Below are positions 42,290 through 50,017 of a stretch of DNA of 64,000 nt, piece by piece (the stretch's first letter is position 1; every line of letters starts with the position of its first letter). Origin of the DNA: Promineifilum sp019695075 (lineage in GTDB: Bacteria; Chloroflexota; Anaerolineae; Promineifilales; Promineifilaceae). The position numbers were made by a program, and so were the translations under genes. The notes beneath the pieces are model-generated. The model did no database searches and was not told the origin of the DNA. It was given only the letters and a program-made list of their open reading frames with translations. Where the stretch lies: contig JAHCIO010000025.1 in the NCBI GenBank assembly GCA_026129185.1, forward strand, positions 1-64,000, read 5' to 3'.

Positions 42290-42501
42290 TATCGTTTTAT
42301 CTCCTTCAGAGTAACTCTCAATTCGTTGCCTTAGGCCGTAGACGCGGCTATAGCGGCGATTCTTACCCAAACATGTCAGAAAGACATTAATATGGGCCGC
42401 ATTATAGTGGAATCGCCGTGGCTATGCATCTTCCTCTCAGAAAACGCGGCCGGCTGTCGCACTCGGCTTGCCCACCAGCCAGCGGCGGCTAGAATTGTGC
42501 C

Positions 42502-43857
42502 ATGACCGACCTGCTCATCAACAACGGCCGCCTGGTCACCTGGACTGACCCGAACGAAATCCTGGACAATAGCGCCCTGCTGGTGCGCGACGGTCGCATC
42601 CACGCCATCGGCCCGTCGGCCGACCTGGCGGCGCGCTACCCCGACGCCGAGCGCCTCGACGCCCGCGGCCAACTGGTGATGCCCGGCAACATCTGCGCCC
42701 ACACGCACTTCTACGGCGCGTTTGCCCGCGGCATGGCCATTCCCGGCCCCGCGCCCAGAGACTTCCCCGACATCCTGGAGCGGCTGTGGTGGCGGCTCGA
42801 CCGGGCGCTGCTCGATGTGGACGTCACCTATAGCGCTCTGGTCAGCCTGGTCGATGCCATCAAGCACGGCACGACGACACTCATCGACCACCACGCCAGC
42901 CCCAACGCCATCGACAGCTCGCTGGACCAGATCGCCGACGCGGTGGAGACGGCCGGCGTGCGCGCCGTCCTGTGCTACGAGGTCACCGACCGCAACGGCG
43001 CGGCCGGGGCGCAGGCGGGTATCGGCGAGAACGTGCGCTTCCTCCACGCCCTGGGCGAGCGCCCCGGCGACCTGCTGCGGGCGACGTTCGGCCTGCACGC
43101 CTCGCTGTCGCTGAGCGACCGGACGCTGGAGCGCTGCGTGGCCGCGGCCGAGGGGTTGAACACCGGCTTCCACATCCACGTGGCCGAGCACGAGGCCGAT
43201 GAGTACGATTCGCGCGAGCAGCATGGCCGGCGCGTTGTCGACCGGCTGGCGGCACTGGGCATCCTCGGCCCGCGCAGCATCGTTGCCCATTGCGTCCACA
43301 TCGACGCGCGCGAAATGGAACTGCTGCGCGAGACGGGTACATGGGTCACCCACCAGCCGCGCAGCAACATGAACAACGCCGTCGGCGCGGCCCCGGTGGA
43401 GAGCCTGCTACGGCTGGGCGTGCCGGTCTGCCTGGGCAACGACGGCATGGGCAACGCTATGTGGCAGGAGTGGAAGGCGGCCTACTTCATGCACAAGCAG
43501 GCCCACCGCGACCCACGGCGCATGAACGGCGCGGACGTGGCCCACATGGCCATCGACAACAACGCCGCCCTGGCCGGCGTCTTCTGGCCGGACTTGCCCC
43601 TCGGCCGGTTGGCGGTTGGCGCGGCGGCCGATATCATCTTCGTTGACTACCACGCCATCACGCCCCTGACCGCCGGCAACCTGCCCTGGCATCTCATCTT
43701 CGGCTTCGAGAGCAGCATGGTGACGACGACCATCGTCGGCGGCCGGGTGTTGATGCGCGACCGGCAACTGCTGACGCTGGACGAGGCGGCCATCGCCGCC
43801 CGCAGCCGGGAGTTGGCCGTCAAAGTGTGGCGGCGGTTTGAGGAACTGAGCAGCTGA
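42502..43857 (+). CDS. ssnA: SsnA-like amidohydrolase / chlorohydrolase family aminohydrolase
   Basis: Metal-dependent aminohydrolase of 451 residues. Metal ligands are His67 and His69 in CAHTHFYGAF, His in GFHIHVAEHEAD near 226, His in IVAHCVHIDA near 258 and Asp in CLGNDGMGN near 313. The sequence layout (NICAHTHFYGAFARGM, HQPRSNMNNAVG) matches proteins called SsnA, whose substrate is not settled; related enzymes deaminate guanine-like compounds or adenosine derivatives. It precedes npdG by 25 bases and may share a transcript with it. No role in F420 metabolism can be claimed from this. Confidence 0.88.
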   Translation: MTDLLINNGRLVTWTDPNEILDNSALLVRDGRIHAIGPSADLAARYPDAERLDARGQLVMPGNICAHTHFYGAFARGMAIPGPAPRDFPDILERLWWRLDRALLDVDVTYSALVSLVDAIKHGTTTLIDHHASPNAIDSSLDQIADAVETAGVRAVLCYEVTDRNGAAGAQAGIGENVRFLHALGERPGDLLRATFGLHASLSLSDRTLERCVAAAEGLNTGFHIHVAEHEADEYDSREQHGRRVVDRLAALGILGPRSIVAHCVHIDAREMELLRETGTWVTHQPRSNMNNAVGAAPVESLLRLGVPVCLGNDGMGNAMWQEWKAAYFMHKQAHRDPRRMNGADVAHMAIDNNAALAGVFWPDLPLGRLAVGAAADIIFVDYHAITPLTAGNLPWHLIFGFESSMVTTTIVGGRVLMRDRQLLTLDEAAIAARSRELAVKVWRRFEELSS

Positions 43858-43882
43858 GGCAAAGGGTAAAGGGGAACAAACC

Positions 43883-44539
43883 ATGAAGATCGCGATTCTG
43901 GGCGGTACCGGCAAGGAAGGCTCCGGATTGGGCTTCCGCTGGGCGGCCGCCGGACATGAGGTCATCATCGGCTCGCGCACCGAGGCCAAGGGGCAGCGGG
44001 CGGCCGAGGAGCTACAGGCGGCGTTGCCGGAGGCGGCCATCCGCGGCTGCGACAACGTCACCGCTGCCGCTGACGCCGAAATAGTCGTCCTGTCCGTGCC
44101 TTACGAGGCGCAACAGGCGACGCTGACCGATGTGCGCGCCGTGCTGCAAGGCAAAATGTTGGTGACGGTCGTCGCCCCGCTGGGCCAGCCTAAGGCCCGC
44201 GTGATGCGGCTGCCCAGCGGCCTGTCGGCGGCCGAGGAGGCGCAGATGCAGGTCGGCCGCAACGTGACCGTCGTCGCTGCCTTCCAGAACATCTCCGCTA
44301 CCCACCTGCGCGACCTGGAGCACCCCCTCGATTGTGACGTGCTCATCTGCGGCGAGCGGGCGGCCGACAAGGAAATCGTCGCCGGGCTGTGCCGCGACGC
44401 GGGCATGCGCGGCATCAACGCCGGCCCGCTGGCCAATGCCGTCGTCGCCGAGGGGCTGACGGCCGTGCTGCTGGGCATCAACGTCCGCCACAAGATCAGC
44501 GGCGCGGGCATTCGCATCACCGGCTTGCCGGAAGAGTAG
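43883..44539 (+). CDS. npdG: NADPH:F420 oxidoreductase (F420-dependent NADP reductase)
   Basis: The 218-residue enzyme exchanges hydride between NADPH and coenzyme F420. The N-terminal Rossmann motif KIAILGGTGKEGSGLGFRW and GSRTEAKGQRAAEEL (NADP phosphate-binding Ser-Arg-Thr) match NpdG. EIVVLSVPYEAQQATL near 72, VVAAFQNISATHL near 132 and DVLICGERAADKEIV near 150 are also family segments. It sits with cofE (about 150 bases downstream) and near the LLM oxidoreductase, supporting real F420 metabolism here. Confidence 0.94.
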   Translation: MKIAILGGTGKEGSGLGFRWAAAGHEVIIGSRTEAKGQRAAEELQAALPEAAIRGCDNVTAAADAEIVVLSVPYEAQQATLTDVRAVLQGKMLVTVVAPLGQPKARVMRLPSGLSAAEEAQMQVGRNVTVVAAFQNISATHLRDLEHPLDCDVLICGERAADKEIVAGLCRDAGMRGINAGPLANAVVAEGLTAVLLGINVRHKISGAGIRITGLPEE

Positions 44540-44540
44540 A

Positions 44541-44656
44541 GGACAGTATCCAGTGGACAGTATCCAGTGGTCAGCACACAAATTGATCTGACCTACCAAC
44601 TACTGACCAACTGGATACTGGATACTGGATACTGACCCACCGACCACTGACCACTA
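44541..44656. repeat. Fold-back heptamer repeat, class C (CAGTGGA / ACTGGAT)
   Basis: CAGTATC/CAGTGGA/CAGTGGT units, spacer ACACAAATTGATCTGACC, then ACTGGAT, ACTGACC and CCACTGA units. It fills the npdG-cofE gap and touches both genes, removing any standard ATG for the cofE frame. Confidence 0.88.
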
Positions 44657-44691
44657 ATCTCTTCCTCACCGCCCTCCCCGGCATTCCCGAC

Positions 44692-45417
44692 GTGCGTTCG
44701 GGCGACGACGTGGCCACGCTGCTGCTACAGGCGCTCGGCCGCGCCGGCCTGGCGCTGCGCGACGGTGACGTGATCGCCATTGCCCAGAAGATCATCTCCA
44801 AGGCGGAGGGGCGACAGGTGCGGTTGGCCGACGTGACGCCGTCCGCGCGGGCCGAGGCGCTGGCCGCCGCTGTTGGCAAGGACGCGCGGCTGGTAGAGCT
44901 GATCCTGCGCGAGAGTACGGCCGTGTCGCGCGTCGCCCCCGGTGTGCTCATCGTCCGCCACCGTCTGGGCTTCACCAGCGCCAACGCCGGCATCGACCGC
45001 TCCAACGTGCAGACCGAGAGCGGCGAAGAAGAGGCAGTGCTGCTGTTGCCGCTCGATCCCGACGCCTCGGCCGCCGCCCTCCGCGAGGCGCTGCGGGCGG
45101 CCACGGGCGCGACCGTCGGCGTGGTCATCACCGACAGCCACGGCCGCCCCTTCCGGCTGGGCACGGTCGGCGTGGCCATCGGCGTGGCCGGCATCCCCGC
45201 GCTGTGGAACCGCCGCGGCGAGGCCGATCTCTACGGCTACCGCCTCCAGCACACCGACGTGGGCCTGGCCGACGAGATCGCCGCCGCCGCCGGGCTGCTC
45301 ATGGGCCAGGCGGCCGAGGGGCTGCCGGCGGTGCTGCTGCGTGGGCTGCGGCTGCCGCCGGCTGAGGGGCGGGCCACTGACCTGGTGCGGCCGGAGTCGA
45401 TGGATCTCTATCGCTAA
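44692..45417 (+). CDS. cofE: Coenzyme F420-0:L-glutamate ligase
   Basis: Adds glutamate to F420-0 with GTP, the last steps of F420 synthesis. From GTG 44692 the protein has 241 residues. GDDVATLLLQAL, DGDVIAIAQKIISKAEGRQVRL, SANAGIDRSN, VVITDSHGRPFRLGTVGVAIG and WNRRGEADLYGY are all family motifs. The normal N-terminal strand appears in frame just before this GTG (LFLTALPGIPDV, codons from about 44656), so the true start may be a non-standard codon further upstream inside the repeat; no ATG, GTG or TTG is available there. The gene ends four bases into the convergent MFS gene. Confidence 0.93.
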   Translation: MRSGDDVATLLLQALGRAGLALRDGDVIAIAQKIISKAEGRQVRLADVTPSARAEALAAAVGKDARLVELILRESTAVSRVAPGVLIVRHRLGFTSANAGIDRSNVQTESGEEEAVLLLPLDPDASAAALREALRAATGATVGVVITDSHGRPFRLGTVGVAIGVAGIPALWNRRGEADLYGYRLQHTDVGLADEIAAAAGLLMGQAAEGLPAVLLRGLRLPPAEGRATDLVRPESMDLYR

Positions 45418-46736
45418 GCGGGCGCTTGCCCACCGCTTGGCGCGACCGACGTTTCCAGCAAGGTCGTCGTCGGCGTGTCGTAGCGCCGCAGGATGGGGAA
45501 CTTCCAGGCTACCAGCGCCGTCAGCGCCACCGTCGCCAGCCCGCCGCTGATGATGGCGAAGGGCACGCCAAAGGCCGCCGCCACCAATCCCGCCTCCAAC
45601 TCGCCCAATTGCGGGCCGCCCATGAAAAACATCATGTTGACGCTGGTCATGCGCCCGCGCAGTTCGTCGGGTGTGGAGAGCTGGCGCACGGTGCCGCGGA
45701 TGACGGTCGAGACGGCGTCGCCCGCGCCAACGAGCATGAGCAGGAAGAACGACAGCAGGAAGGCGGTGGACACGCCGAAGAGGGCTGTGGCCGCGCCATA
45801 GATGGCCACGCAGATGAGCAGGATCGGCCCCTGGCGGCGCAACTGCTCGCCGCGCGTGGCCAGGACGCTGCCGGCGACGACCGCGCCGACCGAGTCGGCT
45901 GTGGCCAGCCAGCCATAGCCAACCGCGCCCACGCCCAGGATGTCGCTGGCGACGATGGGCAGCATCGTCCGCGCCGAGCTAAAGAACGTGGCGATGAAGT
46001 CGAGCAGCATGGTGCTGGAGATGATCGGCGTGCGGAAGACGAAGCGCAGCCCGTCCAGCAGCGCGCCCAGCCCCAGCCCGGCCGACGACGCCGCCACCTT
46101 GCCGCGGTAGTTCATCAGCAGCAGCGAGACGACCACGGCCAGAAACGACAGGGCGTTGATGATGTAGACGTAGCCGGTATCGATGTAGGCCACCAGCAGA
46201 CCGGCCAGCGCCGGGCCGAGGATGGCCGCCGTCGTCCAGGTCAGCGTCTGGACGCTGACGGCGTTGCTGAAGTGCTCCGGCGGCACGAGATGGGGCACCA
46301 GCGATTGGCGCGACGGGTTCTCAAAGGCGGCCACAGCCGACAGCGCTGCCGTGAACAGATAGATGACCAGCACCGACTCGCGCCCCAGCAGCGTCAGCAC
46401 GCCCAACGCGCCGGCCATCAGCGCGGCGGCGATCTCGGCGTAGAACAGCAGGGTGCGGCGATTGCGCGTGTCGGCCAGCATGCCGCCCACCAGGGCGAAC
46501 AGGACGATAGGGATGACGCGCACCAGGCCGAGCGTGCCCAGCCCCAGTGCCTCCGCGCCGAGGTCGATGCTGCGGCCCAGGATGTTGAGCGTCAGCGTTT
46601 GGCCGCGCAGCAACTCATAGATGTGCCAGTTGACGGCGATGAGTTGCATCTGCGAGCCGATGACGGACAGGAAGAGGCCAAGCCAGAAGATGCGATAGTC
46701 GCGGAATCGCAGAGCAGGGGGGAAGCGTAAGTTCAT
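45414..46736 (-). CDS. Major facilitator superfamily transporter
   Basis: Inner-membrane transporter of 440 residues with about twelve hydrophobic segments. RDYRIFWLGLFLSVIGSQMQ at the N-terminus is typical of the MFS_3/enterobactin-exporter-like group (the RxFRxLWLG start). The cytoplasmic loop between helices 2 and 3 reads GGMLADTRNRRTLLF, matching the G-x-x-x-D-R motif. Half-way there is YRGKVAASSAGLGLGALLDGLRF. It is likely an efflux system; the substrate is unknown. The gene overlaps the cofE stop by four bases tail to tail. Confidence 0.9.
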   Translation of the reverse strand: MNLRFPPALRFRDYRIFWLGLFLSVIGSQMQLIAVNWHIYELLRGQTLTLNILGRSIDLGAEALGLGTLGLVRVIPIVLFALVGGMLADTRNRRTLLFYAEIAAALMAGALGVLTLLGRESVLVIYLFTAALSAVAAFENPSRQSLVPHLVPPEHFSNAVSVQTLTWTTAAILGPALAGLLVAYIDTGYVYIINALSFLAVVVSLLLMNYRGKVAASSAGLGLGALLDGLRFVFRTPIISSTMLLDFIATFFSSARTMLPIVASDILGVGAVGYGWLATADSVGAVVAGSVLATRGEQLRRQGPILLICVAIYGAATALFGVSTAFLLSFFLLMLVGAGDAVSTVIRGTVRQLSTPDELRGRMTSVNMMFFMGGPQLGELEAGLVAAAFGVPFAIISGGLATVALTALVAWKFPILRRYDTPTTTLLETSVAPSGGQAPA

Positions 46737-46784
46737 GGGTGTGTGAAGTTGAAGTCTGTGGTCTTAAGAGCGGGTCTTAAAAGC

Positions 46785-46943
46785 GACGACGGACGACAGA
46801 CCACGGACGACGGCCGGAAGGGTGGTCGGTGGTTAGTGGGTCAGTGTCCAGTAGGTCAGTGGCCAGTAGGTCAGTATCCAGTAGGTCAGTGGCCAGTGGT
46901 CTGTGGTCTGTCGTCCGTCGTCGGCGGTCAGCAGTCAGCGGTC
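46785..46943. repeat. Fold-back repeat, class C plus a perfect 20-bp inverted pair
   Basis: GACGACGGACGACAGACCAC (46785-46804) and its exact inverse at 46903-46922 flank GTCAGTGGCCAGTAG-type heptamers (46826-46902). It lies between the divergently placed MFS start and the 47549 gene's stop. Confidence 0.88.
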
Positions 46944-46946
46944 AGC

Positions 46947-47549
46947 CTACTCGTTGCCGCTATACTTGGCCACGCGGGGCAAGCCGTAGAGCCACCAGTA
47001 GTCGTCGCGCGGGTAGGCGGGCTGCCACTCGGCCGGCCAGACGAACTCGCCCGGCTGCCAGCGGTTTTGCAGGCGCGTGTCCAGCAGGGGGACGAGGCGG
47101 TCGGCGCGGTCGTCGGGCCGGTAGGGCGGCATGCTCAGCCGGTCGAGCAGGGCCTGGATCATCGCCCGCGGCTCGACGATGGTGCTGTAGTTGCTGTTGT
47201 GCTGGAGCGTGCCGTGCTCGATCTCCTTGACCGATTCCTCCCACTGGCGCAGGCGGGACTCCAGTTCGTGCTGGGCCTTGGTCTCGAAGCGGACGACGCG
47301 ATTGCTGAGGGCTTGATTGAACTGGAAGACAGCCGCGTCCACCTGGCCGCGCTGCTCCGGCGTCAGCAGTTGCGGCAGGGCCAGCAGGCGGTGCTCGCGC
47401 AGCAGATAGCCGCCGAGGGTCAGCATCGGCAGGTTGCCGCGGCCGAGCGGCCAGAAGAGGACGTCGCTGTCCAGGTATTCGCCCATCTGCTCGGCCATCG
47501 CGCTCAGGGCGGCAACGTCCTGGGCCAGTCGTTCGTTCTCGTGGTGCAT
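46947..47549 (-). CDS. Conserved protein of unknown function
   Basis: A 200-residue soluble protein starting MHHENERLAQDVAAL. The N-terminal half is helical and the middle (VVRFETKAQHELESRLRQWEESVKEIE) looks like a coiled coil. The C-terminus is aromatic and Pro/Trp-rich (PGEFVWPAEWQPAYPRDDYWWLYGLP). No signal peptide or known motif is visible. It is divergent from the small zinc-finger-like gene at 47669. Function unknown. Confidence 0.8.
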   Translation of the reverse strand: MHHENERLAQDVAALSAMAEQMGEYLDSDVLFWPLGRGNLPMLTLGGYLLREHRLLALPQLLTPEQRGQVDAAVFQFNQALSNRVVRFETKAQHELESRLRQWEESVKEIEHGTLQHNSNYSTIVEPRAMIQALLDRLSMPPYRPDDRADRLVPLLDTRLQNRWQPGEFVWPAEWQPAYPRDDYWWLYGLPRVAKYSGNE

Positions 47550-47668
47550 GAGACCTCCGTTGAAGAATTCGCTCTTTGGATATAATAGACCTCAGCCTGA
47601 ACAGCGTCAAACGTTCTGGCCGGGCGCTAAACCGGTCCCGGCGGCGGTTGACGCGAGTGAGGAACAGC

Positions 47669-47968
47669 ATGAAACAGATGCGACGCGCCGCGATCTATAA
47701 GCTGGCCGCCTCCGCCCACGAGATGGAGCTGGATGTCATGAACGGCGTCCTGCGCGTCGATGATGACGGCCGCTGGCACATCGGCGACTATGACCTGCTC
47801 ACCTGGCTCGACGCCCACCGCGGCGAGGAACTTGTCGTCGTTCTCGGCTCGATGGCCGACGAGCGCGAGGTGCAGGTGCGCACCTGCCGGACGTGCGGCC
47901 GCGACTACACCGAACTGGAGTGCCCTCACTGCCGCGCCAACCGCATCCGGCTGCGCGGCCATGCCTAG
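47669..47968 (+). CDS. Small protein with C-terminal zinc-finger-like motif
   Basis: A 99-residue protein. ATG 47669 was chosen because it follows GTGAGGA and gives a compact protein; the frame is open 31 codons further up. The N-terminal half reads AAIYKLAASAHEMELDVMNGVLRVDDDGRWHIGDYDLLTWL. The C-terminus has CRTCGRDY, then CPHCRANRIRLRG, two CxxC pairs spaced as in a zinc ribbon. Possibly a nucleic-acid or partner-binding protein; family not recognised. Confidence 0.8.
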   Translation: MKQMRRAAIYKLAASAHEMELDVMNGVLRVDDDGRWHIGDYDLLTWLDAHRGEELVVVLGSMADEREVQVRTCRTCGRDYTELECPHCRANRIRLRGHA

Positions 47969-48050
47969 GCCGGCGGCGGCCGCTCGCGCCCCTGCCCGCC
48001 AACACCCCCTGACCAACTCTTTCACCCCTCAACCATTGGCGAACAATCCT

Positions 48051-48968
48051 ATGATGCGCACACTCAGTCTGCTTTTGCTTCTCTTGTTCACGGCCGTCAT
48101 CCCGGTGGCCGCGCAGGACGAGGTTACAGAACTCGACCAGATGACCGTCGAGCTGTGGCCCGACTATGATCGCCCGGCCATGCTGGTGCTGCTGACGGGC
48201 ACACTGCCGGCGACGGCGACGCTGCCGGCGACGGTGAGCATCCCCCTGCCGGATGACGCCGACATCTTCGCCATCGCTCGCTTGACAGACGAGGATGTGC
48301 TCGTCTCCGATGTCGAATCGACGGCCGCCGACGGCCGCCTGACGCTGACGACGGCCGGCCGCACCTTCCGCGTGGAGTACTACGCCCCCTACACGCGCGA
48401 CGGCAGCCAGACCTCCTACCGTTTCGAGTGGCTGTCAGACCTGACCATCGGCGGCATGTCGGCCGTCGTCCAGCAGCCGCTGGCGGCGACGGATTTCGCC
48501 GTCGTGCCCACGGCCGACAGCAGCGGGCCGCGCGGCGACGGGCTGAACTACCACCAGATCGCCGCGCGCCCCGTGGCCGCGGGCGAGCCGTTCACTGTCG
48601 AGGTCACTTACACCGTCGATTCGCCGGTGCTCTCCGCGCCGGCAGAGTCGCTGCCGGCGGCGACGGCCACGCCGGCGGGCGCGACCGGCGGCGCTCTGGG
48701 CGGCCTCAGCCCGTGGTGGCTGCTGGCCATTCCGGCGGCGTTGGCTCTGCTGGTGGGGGCATGGTACCTGGGGCGGCAGACGGGCAGTGGGCGGACGCGC
48801 AAACCGCGGCCGGCGCGAGCGGCCAGGCCCGGCGGCCCGCGCAACGGCAACGCGCCTCGCGGCGGCGGCAATAGCGGCGGCGCATCCGGCTTCTGCCACC
48901 ACTGCGGCCAGCCGGCGCAGCCCGGCGACGTGTTCTGCCGCAAGTGCGGCACGCGGCTGAAGCAGTAG
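48051..48968 (+). CDS. Exported membrane protein with C-terminal zinc ribbon
   Basis: The 305-residue protein starts at ATG 48051, 82 bases after the previous gene. A signal sequence (MMRTLSLLLLLLFTAVIPVAAQ) is followed by an extracytoplasmic beta-rich domain (about 25-205: MTVELWPDYDRPAMLVLLTGTLP). A Pro/Thr/Ala linker and one membrane helix (about 226-245, WWLLAIPAALALLVGAWYL) follow. The cytoplasmic tail is Arg/Gly-rich and ends in a double-CxxC zinc ribbon (FCHHCGQPAQPGDVFCRKCGTRL). Similar layouts occur in Chloroflexota signalling or assembly proteins (recollection). Function unknown. A strong terminator follows. Confidence 0.85.
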   Translation: MMRTLSLLLLLLFTAVIPVAAQDEVTELDQMTVELWPDYDRPAMLVLLTGTLPATATLPATVSIPLPDDADIFAIARLTDEDVLVSDVESTAADGRLTLTTAGRTFRVEYYAPYTRDGSQTSYRFEWLSDLTIGGMSAVVQQPLAATDFAVVPTADSSGPRGDGLNYHQIAARPVAAGEPFTVEVTYTVDSPVLSAPAESLPAATATPAGATGGALGGLSPWWLLAIPAALALLVGAWYLGRQTGSGRTRKPRPARAARPGGPRNGNAPRGGGNSGGASGFCHHCGQPAQPGDVFCRKCGTRLKQ

Positions 48969-48997
48969 CCGCGCCCACAGCCTCGCCTACCAATCAA

Positions 48998-49031
48998 AAC
49001 GGCCCGCCCCCATCATCGGGGGCGGGCCGTT
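48998..49031. terminator. Terminator between convergent genes
   Basis: Perfect 14-bp stem AACGGCCCGCCCCC / GGGGGCGGGCCGTT (48998-49011 and 49018-49031), loop ATCATC. It ends the zinc-ribbon gene and, on the other strand, the cytochrome operon. Confidence 0.9.
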
Positions 49032-49070
49032 GTTGTCAGGCCGGACGCGGGCGCGCCCGCGCGTGTGAGC

Positions 49071-49937
49071 TTACGGCTGCAAGACGTAGGCCAGGATGTC
49101 GGCCATGTCCTGCGGGTTGCCGCCCATGCGGTCGTTGGCGCCGAAGTTGGCCGTCATGGCGCTGGGCGGGCCGGCGCACGGGCCGGTGGGGCACTCTGGG
49201 GCGATGAAGTCGCTGGGGTAGAGAATCGAGTGGTAGACGTAGTTGAGCGCGTCCATACCCTCGACGCGGGTCGCGCCGTCGGTCTCGATGTTGGCCAGCG
49301 AGGGGCCGAGCACCGCGGGCACACTGCCGTCAATCGTGCCGTGGCAGGCCTGGCAGCCGTAGGTGATGCTGAACAGCTCCTGGCCGCGGGCCGGGTCGCC
49401 CTCGGTCACCTGAATCTCGTCCGTGCCGGCCAGGAAGTCCTCGGCCTTTTCCGGCCAGGCGAAGGTGACCACCGGCGCGGCGCAGAGCGTCTCGCTCTCC
49501 CAGTTGAGCACGAAGTTGGTCACGTCGCGCACCTGATCCTGGCGTAGCGGGCCGCCGAACTGCTCCGACCACGTGGGCATGATCGTCCCGCGGCCGGCGG
49601 AGACCGTTGTCAGGACGTAGGCGGCCTTGGTGCCTTTCCAGCCCATGTCGGTCATGCGCTGCGACGGGTCGCCGCACAGCAGGCCGTTGTAGTTGAGCGG
49701 CAGGCCCTGGCAGGCGATCTGGTTGCCGGCGGCATCGACGCAGTTCTGGGCCGTGCCGTCTGTGCCGTGGCAGGTGGCGCAGTTATTGGCGAAGATGTGC
49801 GCGCCGGACTCGATGGAGCGGCCGAGTTCGGCGTTGGTGAAGCGATCCAGCCGGGCCGGTTCGCGCAGGGCCGAATAGCCAAAGACCATCATCGTCAGCA
49901 TGAAGGCGATGGTTCCAATGACAATCTTGATCTGCAT
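49071..49937 (-). CDS. Dihaem cytochrome c of the Rieske/cytochrome b complex
   Basis: The protein has 288 residues with an N-terminal membrane anchor (about 4-24, KIVIGTIAFMLTMMVFGYSA). Two c-type haem sites are CATCH at 53-57 and CQACH at 195-199. Met120 in GTIMPTW and a Met in NDRMGGNPQDM are candidate distal ligands. Four extra cysteines (near 66, 76, 88 and in ECPTGPC) may form disulfides. It is the third gene after Rieske and cytochrome b, so it most likely carries electrons from the quinol-oxidising complex to an oxidase or cytochrome pool. The two domains resemble a duplicated class I cytochrome c. Confidence 0.93.
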   Translation of the reverse strand: MQIKIVIGTIAFMLTMMVFGYSALREPARLDRFTNAELGRSIESGAHIFANNCATCHGTDGTAQNCVDAAGNQIACQGLPLNYNGLLCGDPSQRMTDMGWKGTKAAYVLTTVSAGRGTIMPTWSEQFGGPLRQDQVRDVTNFVLNWESETLCAAPVVTFAWPEKAEDFLAGTDEIQVTEGDPARGQELFSITYGCQACHGTIDGSVPAVLGPSLANIETDGATRVEGMDALNYVYHSILYPSDFIAPECPTGPCAGPPSAMTANFGANDRMGGNPQDMADILAYVLQP

Positions 49938-49958
49938 GGGTCATCGTTCCTTATTTAA

Positions 49959-50006
49959 GTAGAGACGCTCCGGTGGAGCGTCTTCGCTCCGATAGAGCGT
50001 CTCTAC
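49959..50006. repeat. Fold-back repeat, class H (GTAGAGACGCTC)
   Basis: GTAGAGACGCTC (49959-49970) pairs with GAGCGTCTCTAC (49995-50006), and GACGCTCC-GGT-GGAGCGTC is nested inside. It lies between cytochrome b and cytochrome c genes of the operon. Confidence 0.85.
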
Positions 50007-50017
50007 CGGGCAGTAAT

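Noticed and set aside
44692..45417. CofE as the bifunctional FbiB-type fused to a nitroreductase domain
   Set aside because: The frame ends at residue 241 with no C-terminal nitroreductase-like domain.
49959..50006. Class H palindrome as a regulator site for the cytochrome operon
   Set aside because: It lies inside the operon, downstream of cytochrome b, and has repeat-like nested arms; no promoter is nearby.
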